NCBI GenBank assembly: GCA_000997475.1
Contig: LCEC01000043.1
Coordinates: forward strand, 1-5,080
DNA length: 5,080 nucleotides
Direction: 5' to 3'
Origin: Parcubacteria group bacterium GW2011_GWB1_42_6
GTDB lineage: Bacteria; Patescibacteriota; Minisyncoccia; Portnoybacterales; GWB1-42-6
Shown: piece after piece, positions 1 to 5,080 of the stretch
Position numbering within the stretch: the stretch's first letter is position 1
How the letters are laid out: each line of letters opens with the position of its first letter
Made by a program: the position numbers and the translations under genes
The notes under the pieces: model-generated
What the model saw: the letters and a program-made list of their open reading frames with translations, nothing else
Database searches by the model: none
What the model was told of the DNA's origin: nothing

Positions 1-634
1 TCATCGGCAAACTCAAAACCAAACTGATGATGAATTTTTTAAATTGCGAAGAAATCATTTCCCGCCTCTTTCTTGATTCAAATTCCGAATCCTTGGCATT
101 AATTTCCAGAGCCTTGTAGCCAGCTTTGGAAATTGCTTTTATTATCTCTTCGGCGCCGATAATATTGGCATTGAAAGCGACAAAAGCTTTCTCCGCGGCG
201 AAATTAACGCTAACTTTGTTTACTCCGGGCGCCTTCTTCACCGCCTTTTCGATTATGGCCGCGCAAGACGAACAATGCATTCCGGAAAGAGATAAATTAA
301 GGCTTTTTTCCGAAGGCAATAAATCAGAATTTGCCGGAAATTCCTTTTTTAGTCCGGGCGGCTCGGCTTGCTTGCCATTGAACCCTTCAAAACCTCCGCC
401 TTCTCCGTTATTTTCCGCGGAAATTATTTCGCTTTCATATCCGGCATTCTTGACCGCCCCGATTATCGCCGCTTCCGAAATTTTATCGGATTCGAACGAA
501 ACCAAGCCGCGACCGGAAGAATAATTGATCTTTGAATCAATCACTCCATTAAGTTCCGCCAGTTCTTGCGCGATTAATTTTTCGCATGATTGGCAATGCA
601 TTCCTGAAATTTTCAATTCAATTGTTTTTTTCAT
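1..634 (-). CDS. copA: P1B-type (copper-transporting) ATPase, N-terminal part with two HMA domains; C-terminus beyond the left edge
   Basis: An open frame reads from an ATG at 634 to the window edge for 211 codons without a stop. It starts MKKTIELKISGMHCQSC. Two HMA metal-binding domains are visible: residues about 3-72 with CxxC at C14/C17, and residues about 111-180 with GMHCSSC at C121/C124. A Gly/Glu-rich linker at about 73-110 separates them. A basic stretch (ESRKRREM, about 186-193) then leads into a hydrophobic helix starting near residue 199 (FIISLVLSLPM), which matches the linker and first membrane helix of P1B ATPases. The family pumps Cu+ (less often Ag+) out of the cytoplasm using ATP, and the HMA domains sense or deliver the metal. 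The CPC helix, the DKTG phosphorylation site and the ATP-binding domain lie outside the window, so Cu specificity cannot be confirmed. A GAGG at 649-646 with an 11-nt spacer is a plausible ribosome site. It is the last gene seen in the operon, 65 nt after its neighbour. A lone double-HMA protein is unlikely, given the membrane helix at the edge. Confidence 0.88.
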   Translation of the reverse strand, partial: MKKTIELKISGMHCQSCEKLIAQELAELNGVIDSKINYSSGRGLVSFESDKISEAAIIGAVKNAGYESEIISAENNGEGGGFEGFNGKQAEPPGLKKEFPANSDLLPSEKSLNLSLSGMHCSSCAAIIEKAVKKAPGVNKVSVNFAAEKAFVAFNANIIGAEEIIKAISKAGYKALEINAKDSEFESRKRREMISSQFKKFIISLVLSLPM

Positions 635-648
635 ATTTTTGTTTGCCT

Positions 649-667
649 CGCGCCAAATTTCGGCGCG
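649..667 (-). promoter_or_regulatory. Perfect 6-bp inverted repeat abutting the copA ribosome site
   Basis: The 65-nt gap between the FtrD-like gene and copA, the longest in the cluster, holds CGCGCC (649-654) and its exact reverse complement GGCGCG (662-667) around a 7-nt AT-rich loop. Its copA-proximal arm runs directly into the GAGG ribosome site (649-646). A GATAAT at 676-671 on the minus strand resembles a -10 box, but no good -35 sits at normal spacing. The repeat has no following T-run on the minus strand, so it is not a classical terminator for the upstream gene. It could be an operator, an RNA hairpin affecting copA translation, or chance. It does not match the CopY operator core TACANNTGTA or the CsoR operators I know. 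Confidence 0.35.
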
Positions 668-699
668 TTGATTATCTTAATTTAAACACGCAACGTTCT

Positions 700-1566
700 C
701 TAAAACAAATCCGAAATCCCCTCCAGCTCCGCCCGGGTGATATTTATTTTCCCTTCCTCAATCTTTAAATCGGGATTTATCGGACCGGGATTGCAACCGC
801 CTTTTTCGGTGGCGATTTTCTCCAAGGGATAACGGTTTCCGCAGTTTCGGCACACAATTTCATCCCCTTCTTGATAGAATCCCCTTCTCTGGCCATAACA
901 AACCTGGCAAGCGTTGGCAGCCGCCCGATAAATTCCGTTTTGATCCTTGACCGCGAAAAAATAAACCGTTTTTCCGCTCGGCATTTCCACATTAAAGAAT
1001 TTCGCTTGGCCGTCATCAAGATCGGCCGCGTTAAATTGCGCTTTGCCGCCGATAAGATTCAGGCTGGTTCCGGCATCGCCTTTGAAATCGCTCTCCGGAA
1101 TTTGGGAATTTTGATTATTCCTGTCCGAAAGATTAAATTTTTCATCCGGCAAAACAGAGTTCTCCGGAAAATTATTCGAATCGATTGAGCATTTCAAAAG
1201 ATTTTTTATTTCATCAAACGCGCGATAGCCCGAGTAGACTTTGCCGTCGATCACGAAAGAAGGAGTTCCTTCTATTTGATCGCGAATCGGTCCGACTTGA
1301 GCGTCAATTTCTTCGACCTGCACGCCCAATTCCTTAATTTTTTCGACCGTTCCGTCTTTTTCAACTTTCTGGCACCAAGAACAATTCTTTTGATAGTAAA
1401 ATTTGATTTTTTTTATTTGGCATTGCGAAGCCGCGCCCGAAATATTTTTGTCGCTCAAATCGGATTGGCTTCTAAAAACATAAAATCCGGCGCCGATCAA
1501 GACAATCGCCGCGAGAAACCAAATAAAATATCCATTCGATTTGTTTTTGCGCTTTTCCTGTTCCAT
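700..1566 (-). CDS. Membrane-anchored thioredoxin-like domain fused to FtrD-like (DUF2318) multi-cysteine domain
   Basis: This 288-residue protein has a short basic N-terminus and one membrane helix at about 13-31, which places the rest outside the cytoplasm. Residues about 50-126 look like a thioredoxin/glutaredoxin fold: a strand (KIKFYYQ), the CSWC active site at 62-65, and the cis-proline segment GTPSFVIDGK at about 100-109. A polar linker (about 127-165) follows. The C-terminal part, about 170-288, matches the DUF2318/FtrD-like family: CQVC (C220, C223), then CRNC (C239, C242), then GGCNPGPI (C258). This family is described as iron-sulfur or metal binding and occurs with iron/copper transport (Ftr1/P19-type) systems. 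The likely role is extracytoplasmic redox or metal handling, with the CxxC domain possibly reducing or loading its partner domain. Fusion of the two domains is unusual. The start at 1566 lies 16 nt after the preceding stop and has no clear Shine-Dalgarno site, so translational coupling is likely. The stop is TAG. Domain calls are good; function is inferred. Confidence 0.85.
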   Translation of the reverse strand: MEQEKRKNKSNGYFIWFLAAIVLIGAGFYVFRSQSDLSDKNISGAASQCQIKKIKFYYQKNCSWCQKVEKDGTVEKIKELGVQVEEIDAQVGPIRDQIEGTPSFVIDGKVYSGYRAFDEIKNLLKCSIDSNNFPENSVLPDEKFNLSDRNNQNSQIPESDFKGDAGTSLNLIGGKAQFNAADLDDGQAKFFNVEMPSGKTVYFFAVKDQNGIYRAAANACQVCYGQRRGFYQEGDEIVCRNCGNRYPLEKIATEKGGCNPGPINPDLKIEEGKINITRAELEGISDLF

Positions 1567-1582
1567 TTATTTGTTTTAATGA

Positions 1583-2113
1583 TTATTCTTTGCAGCAATC
1601 TATCAATTTTTTAACCGCGCCGCCTATTTTCTCAAAAACGCCGCCTTGTTTATCGCGGACGCTGATTTTTTCTTCTTTGATTTTTTTTATCTCCCCAAAA
1701 TCAACCAAATTCAGATTAAGCCCCCAGAAAAGAGAATAAAGTTTATAAGCCTTTGAAAACAGATCTTTTGCTTCCTTTTTTTCTCCGCGGCTGAAATATT
1801 TGGTCCCAACCTCAACTAACCGCATTGAAGCCGCCAGCAAATGTTTGCTCACGCACCAAATTTCCCCTTCTGGATTTTTCACTAATTTTTCCATCAGTTC
1901 CCTTCTTATTTTTCTTGTTTCATCCAGCAAATCGAAATATTCCGCCTTGTCCGTCTTTGAAGCGGTAAAAAAGAAATGTTCTTCAAGACTGACTAAATTC
2001 ATAATGGCTATGCTCAAATCCTCGCCGGACGAAAGATCCAATTCTTTGGTTTTCAACTTTTCGAGTCTTTCCATAAAATCGCCTATTTTTTCTTCAGGAT
2101 AATCGTTTTTCAT
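1583..2113 (-). CDS. Conserved-looking soluble helical protein of unknown function
   Basis: I do not recognise a named family. The 176-residue product has no signal peptide or membrane helix and is rich in Lys, Glu and Leu, so it should be a soluble, mostly alpha-helical cytoplasmic protein. Distinctive segments are LSIAIMNLVSLEEHFFFTAS (about 33-52), GEIWCVSKHLLAASMRLVEV (about 83-102) and a TPR-like pair of helices at about 95-131 (KYFSRGEKKEAKDLFSKAYK). Cysteines are C87 plus a terminal CC pair (C173, C174), and there are His residues at 46 and 91. A metal or thiol role is possible but unproven. Its ATG overlaps the TGA of the CPLC membrane protein as ATGA, and I see no ribosome site upstream, so it is probably translated by coupling and made in step with that protein. 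It may be an accessory or assembly factor for the membrane system. I have an impression of similar hypothetical proteins in Patescibacteria copper clusters, but could not check this. Confidence 0.8.
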   Translation of the reverse strand: MKNDYPEEKIGDFMERLEKLKTKELDLSSGEDLSIAIMNLVSLEEHFFFTASKTDKAEYFDLLDETRKIRRELMEKLVKNPEGEIWCVSKHLLAASMRLVEVGTKYFSRGEKKEAKDLFSKAYKLYSLFWGLNLNLVDFGEIKKIKEEKISVRDKQGGVFEKIGGAVKKLIDCCKE

Positions 2114-2607
2114 AGAATTGAATTAAAAATTAAAGAAGCGGCAAGAAGAGAAACAATGGCAACGGCCACTTTTTGATGCGGAAAAAAAACCGAACCGCCG
2201 TTAAACTTCTTCAAGATTCCATTCAGAAACGGCGCGGCCAAAAGCAAGATCGCGCCTCCCGCCATTCCGAAAATCACTTTCTCTACGCCTAAAATTTTAT
2301 TTTCCACGCTGAAAAATCCCAACGGATAGAGCGAAATAATCAACGGCGCCGCGATCACAACCGCGCTGGCCGCGGCGGAAAGGATTTTAGACATTCCTTT
2401 TCCGGCTAAAAAGTCAGCGAATATCACGGCGGAAGAAAAGCCGAACGCCCCCAACCAAAGTCCCGCGATCAAATCATCAACTCCCAACCACCTGAATAAA
2501 CCCACTCCCGCCCCTGTCGCGACAGCGCATAAAGGGCAAAAAGCAAATGTCTTGACGGGCCAAAGCAGAATAAGGGGCAAAAGATAAATCGCTTTTTTCA
2601 GTTTCAT
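2110..2607 (-). CDS. Small multi-pass membrane protein with a CPLC motif
   Basis: The 165-residue product is almost entirely hydrophobic. A first helix or signal-like segment (about 5-22, after a KLKK start) is followed at once by FCPLCAVATGAGVG, with the Cys pair at 24 and 27. Further membrane helices lie at about 44-66, 74-98, 108-130 and 145-164, giving four or five in all. An FRWLGVDD segment (about 38-45) links the Cys motif to the second helix. A CxxC at the membrane surface, directly downstream of a DsbA-like gene, suggests an electron partner playing the part that DsbB or VKOR plays elsewhere. The sequence resembles neither family clearly and lacks a second visible Cys pair. It could instead bind metal. 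GGCGGA at 2619-2614, 6 nt before the ATG, is a good ribosome site. The start overlaps the preceding TGA as ATGA and its own TGA overlaps the next ATG in the same way, so it is tightly coupled on both sides. Confidence 0.85.
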   Translation of the reverse strand: MKLKKAIYLLPLILLWPVKTFAFCPLCAVATGAGVGLFRWLGVDDLIAGLWLGAFGFSSAVIFADFLAGKGMSKILSAAASAVVIAAPLIISLYPLGFFSVENKILGVEKVIFGMAGGAILLLAAPFLNGILKKFNGGSVFFPHQKVAVAIVSLLAASLIFNSIL

Positions 2608-3641
2608 CTTTTTTCCGCCAGCGCCCCGTCGATTGCCCGTTTGAAGACTTCAAAAGGTTGCGCTCCGACTACGGCCTGTCCGTTAACAAAAATCGTCGGC
2701 GTTCCGTTCACTCCTTTTCGCGTTCCCTCGTCAAAATCGCTTTTAACCTTGCCAGAATATTTTCCGGAATCAAGGCAAAGATTGAATTTCCCCGAATCGA
2801 GATTCAGGTCTTTCGCCCATTTTTTGAAGTTCTCGACGCTGAAATCGGATTGATTGGCAAAGAGCTTGTCGTGATATTCCCAGAATTTTCCTTGTTCGGA
2901 AGCGCACTCGGAAGCTTCGGCTGCTTGTTGCCCGTATTGATGAAAGCTTAAAGGAAAATTTTTATATACCAACCTCACCTCGTCAGGATAATCATTCAAT
3001 ATTTTATTCACGGTCGGCCCGATTCTCTCGCAGAACGGACACTGAAAATCCGAAAATTCAACCAAGGTTACAGGAGCGCTGAAGTTTCCTCTAATATGAT
3101 CTTCCCCGGTTATCTGAAAATTTTGAAGAGGCAAAACCGAAGGGATTGCCTGATTATTCCCTGCGGACGGAAGATTGCTCTCCGTCGCCTCTTGTCCCGT
3201 TTCCGCTTTTTGTTCGGCAACCGAAGACAAAGGAGTTTTGGCCAGAAAATAAAGATTCAACATCAAAGAACCCGTCATTAATACTATCAGACCTGTTGGC
3301 AATCTTTTGACCGATGATGAATCATCAATATCCGCCGATAATTTCTTGGTTGGAGGCGAATCCTTAGCCGCTCTGCCGAGAGAATCGGCTTTTTCTCCCG
3401 CAAAGTCTTCTCTCTCCAATTCCGCCGAGTAATCGCCAATCCCTCCGATTAATTCGGCAATTTCCAATTCAGTTATTTTTTGCTCGTCAAAAATCACTGA
3501 CGCCCTGCTTGATTCTCGGCTCACCTTCGCGTCCGCCATTCCGGCTTTATCGCGCAAACCGCTTTGGATTAAGGCGGCGCAAGCGTCGCAATGCATTCCG
3601 GCGATTTTATATTTGGCTTTTTTCATTTTTTTTATTTCCAT
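2604..3641 (-). CDS. HMA metal-binding domain - membrane helix - DsbA-like thiol oxidoreductase fusion
   Basis: The 345-residue protein has three parts. Residues about 8-76 form an HMA domain with GMHCDAC (C18, C21). A charged linker leads to one membrane helix at about 115-134 (LPTGLIVLMTGSLMLNLYFL). A low-complexity Gln/Glu/Ser spacer follows. From about 172 to the end is a DsbA/thioredoxin_4-type domain: VTLVEFSDFQCPFC with the active site C201-C204, the helical insert containing KNFPLSFHQYGQQAAEAS, a further Cys pair (C246, C289), and the cis-Pro segment NGTPTIFVNGQ with P315. DsbA-like proteins make or shuffle disulfides in exported proteins. The predicted topology puts HMA in the cytoplasm and DsbA outside. 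A second Met (ATG at 3626) gives an N-terminus MKKAKYKIAGMHC that mirrors CopA's MKKTIELKISGMHC, and it has a GGA 10 nt upstream, so translation may start there. The ORF opens 30 nt after the previous stop and ends in an ATGA overlap. Domain calls are strong; the joint function is inferred. Confidence 0.9.
   Translation of the reverse strand: MEIKKMKKAKYKIAGMHCDACAALIQSGLRDKAGMADAKVSRESSRASVIFDEQKITELEIAELIGGIGDYSAELEREDFAGEKADSLGRAAKDSPPTKKLSADIDDSSSVKRLPTGLIVLMTGSLMLNLYFLAKTPLSSVAEQKAETGQEATESNLPSAGNNQAIPSVLPLQNFQITGEDHIRGNFSAPVTLVEFSDFQCPFCERIGPTVNKILNDYPDEVRLVYKNFPLSFHQYGQQAAEASECASEQGKFWEYHDKLFANQSDFSVENFKKWAKDLNLDSGKFNLCLDSGKYSGKVKSDFDEGTRKGVNGTPTIFVNGQAVVGAQPFEVFKRAIDGALAEKR
3626..3639 (-). 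promoter_or_regulatory. Possible ribosome site favouring the internal start at 3626
   Basis: On the minus strand, GGA at 3639-3637 lies 10 nt before the ATG at 3626-3624. The outer ATG at 3641 has only AAGAA-like purines and no real Shine-Dalgarno sequence in the 30-nt gap. The shorter product begins exactly like the neighbouring CopA N-terminus. The start choice changes the protein by only five residues. Confidence 0.3.
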
Positions 3642-3671
3642 TTAAGTTTAATTCTTTTTAACATCGCGCCG

Positions 3672-5080
3672 TCAATTGGCGGTCCCGCAACTGGATCCCG
3701 AACCGCCGCCGCATCCGCATCCTTTGGCTCCAGATGGAAAAACCTCATCATTGGCGGCCGCGGCCGGCTTAACCTGAAAACCCGCTTGATCGGAATCAAC
3801 AACTTCAATAATTCCCGAAACCATTCCCATCCAACAGCTGAATTTATATTTTCCCGGCGACTTCGGGGTGAATTCTTTCACGCTAACTTGCCCTGGGGTT
3901 AAAGGAATCTGGCCGCTAAACAGGCTCCTGGAAATAATCGCGTTGGTGCAGCCGCTAGTTCCCTTATCGGTTATCTCCCATCGCACCGGAATACCGGCGC
4001 GCACTTTGAGATATTTGGGATTATAACCCGATGAAGAAGCGCTCATTTTCAGAATTTGTTTCCCATTGATGATCTGGGGAAGATCGCTTTCGTCCGCGGA
4101 AGAAGAAATGTTTGTTTTCACGCCGGCGCGAAAGAGATTCAAATCGCCAACGCCTCCATAACCCAACACGTTCAATTGATTATTAATGTTAAATAAGGCG
4201 AAAAACAAAACCAGGAAACCGGCAATCTTGGCGAATTTCGCCGCCATATTCGGATGGCTGGAAAATTTAATGCTGGATAATCCGATAACAAGCAAGGCCG
4301 GAGCCGTGCCAAGCGCGAACAAAAACATTATTAGCGCGCCTTGGATGGGACTTCCCGAAAGAAGAGCGATTCCTTGGGCGGAGATGGTAAATCCGCAAGG
4401 AAGAAAAAAAGTCAAAGCGCCCATAACGAAAGGCATATATTTTCCTTTGAATTTTTTTTCATCGGCGATATATCGCGAAACAAATTTAGGCATCGCTAAT
4501 TGAAGTCTCTTGAATTTGCCGGCGCCGATCATTTGGAGCCCAAGCATCAACATCAGCAAAGAAACTGCGATAATAAGGAACGAACCGAATGTGGCGGATA
4601 ATTTAAGCTGGCTGCCAATAGCGCCCAGCGCTCCCCCCAACACGGCATAAGAAATAAGTCTTCCAATATTAAACATCAGGTGGGGGCTAAGTTTTTGAAG
4701 AGTCGAATGGCTGTCCGAATAAATTTCAAGCCATTGCTTGGACATCGAGAGGACTATTCCTCCCACCAATGCCGCGCAACTGGAAAGCCCCGCCAAAATC
4801 CCAAAAATAAAGAATGTCGGCAAGGAAGACGAAGAACTGATATTCACCAAACCCGAAAGACCGGATTTATTCAACATCAGAAATCCCGCGATTAAAATTC
4901 CGGCTATCGCAAACGATTGCCAAAATCCTCCTTTAACCCCGTTTTTTATTGAAGAAAAAGGTTCGTCGGAAAAAATATACTTTTCTTCCTTGAATATTTC
5001 GCTTAGCTTCTTTGCCGAAGGCCTGCGTCCTTGATATTCAATAAAGACTTCGCCGGATCCGATATTCGCGTCAACCGATT
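3672..5080 (-). CDS. HMA (tail) - DsbD/TauE-SafE-like membrane core - cupredoxin - Cys-rich tail; N-terminus beyond the right edge
   Basis: The frame is open from the right edge to a TGA at 3674-3672 (468 residues in view). The Met at 4877 is internal: 67 further codons upstream stay open. They encode what looks like the last strand-helix-strand of an HMA domain (SVDANIGSGEVFIEY, then KKLSEIFKEEKY) and a first membrane helix (about 53-68, FAIAGILIAGF). The membrane core continues with helices at about 86-110, 136-155, 163-184, 215-237, 243-267 and 281-297. It has a Cys in the second helix (GLSSCAALVGG, C101) and one in FLPCGF (C228), the two Cys positions expected of the CcdA/DsbD-like electron-carrying fold. 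Residues about 336-428 form a cupredoxin-like domain with SGCTNAI (C377) and FSCWMGM (C415, M417, M419). The protein ends in a Gly/Cys tail (C454, C456, C464). A likely role is passing electrons or copper across the membrane to the cupredoxin. It is the first gene in view, so the operon promoter lies outside the window. Confidence 0.87.
   Translation of the reverse strand, partial: SVDANIGSGEVFIEYQGRRPSAKKLSEIFKEEKYIFSDEPFSSIKNGVKGGFWQSFAIAGILIAGFLMLNKSGLSGLVNISSSSSLPTFFIFGILAGLSSCAALVGGIVLSMSKQWLEIYSDSHSTLQKLSPHLMFNIGRLISYAVLGGALGAIGSQLKLSATFGSFLIIAVSLLMLMLGLQMIGAGKFKRLQLAMPKFVSRYIADEKKFKGKYMPFVMGALTFFLPCGFTISAQGIALLSGSPIQGALIMFLFALGTAPALLVIGLSSIKFSSHPNMAAKFAKIAGFLVLFFALFNINNQLNVLGYGGVGDLNLFRAGVKTNISSSADESDLPQIINGKQILKMSASSSGYNPKYLKVRAGIPVRWEITDKGTSGCTNAIISRSLFSGQIPLTPGQVSVKEFTPKSPGKYKFSCWMGMVSGIIEVVDSDQAGFQVKPAAAANDEVFPSGAKGCGCGGGSGSSCGTAN

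Noticed and set aside
126..524. Plus-strand open frame of 132 codons
   Set aside because: It lies opposite the CopA N-terminus, whose two HMA domains are unmistakable on the minus strand; the plus-strand product resembles nothing.
649..667. Reading the 649-667 inverted repeat as a rho-independent terminator
   Set aside because: The stem is short and no U-run follows on the minus strand; the flanking T-richness on the plus strand serves no gene there.
777..1019. Minus-strand open frame of 80 codons overlapping the FtrD-like gene
   Set aside because: It is out of frame within the DUF2318 coding region, whose conserved Cys motifs are in the other frame.
871..1188. Plus-strand open frames opposite the thioredoxin-FtrD gene (also 1276-1614)
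   Set aside because: They are antisense shadows of a gene with clear CxxC and DUF2318 motifs and encode no recognisable domain.
3632..3664. Minus-strand mini-ORF of 10 codons (MLKRIKLKWK) spanning the start of the DsbA-fusion gene
   Set aside because: It has no ribosome site, is very short and Lys-rich as expected from A-rich sequence; a leader-peptide role cannot be supported.
4186..5034. Plus-strand open frames at 4186-4503, 4680-4895 and 4738-5034
   Set aside because: They are antisense to the DsbD-like membrane core, which is continuous and well supported on the minus strand.

Overview
The window carries one co-directional gene cluster, read entirely from the minus strand (right to left), with no credible gene on the plus strand. 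It holds six protein genes. The two outer ones run off the window: the first gene loses its N-terminus at the right edge and the last loses its C-terminus at the left edge. Gaps between genes, in order of transcription, are 30 nt, an ATGA overlap, an ATGA overlap, 16 nt and 65 nt, which looks like a single operon. No RNA gene, CRISPR array, insertion sequence or phage feature was seen.

In order of transcription: (1) 5080-3672, the tail of an HMA metal-binding domain, a DsbD/TauE-SafE-like membrane core, a cupredoxin domain and a Cys-rich tail; (2) 3641-2604, a fusion of an HMA domain, one membrane segment and a DsbA-like thiol oxidoreductase; (3) 2607-2110, a small membrane protein with a CPLC motif; (4) 2113-1583, an unrecognised soluble helical protein; (5) 1566-700, a membrane-anchored thioredoxin-like domain fused to an FtrD-like (DUF2318) multi-cysteine domain; (6) 634-1, the N-terminus of a P1B-type (CopA-like) copper ATPase with two HMA domains.

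The genes share one theme: handling of a soft metal, probably copper, together with thiol-disulfide exchange across the cytoplasmic membrane. At least three GMHCxxC HMA domains, plus the tail of a likely fourth, sit in three proteins. Two thioredoxin-fold domains, a DsbD-like membrane core with its two characteristic Cys sites, and a CPLC membrane protein could form a redox relay. A cupredoxin and an FtrD-like domain could bind copper or iron on the outer face. This pathway is inferred from domain content and gene order.

The organism is a bacterium of moderate-to-low GC with a standard stop code: TGA ends three genes and two of these stops lie in ATGA overlaps. That argues against lineages that reassign TGA. 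The compact operon, A-rich codons, weak Shine-Dalgarno sites and the style of these small membrane fusions resemble Patescibacteria/CPR (Parcubacteria-like) genomes. This is an impression; the window has no phylogenetic marker.
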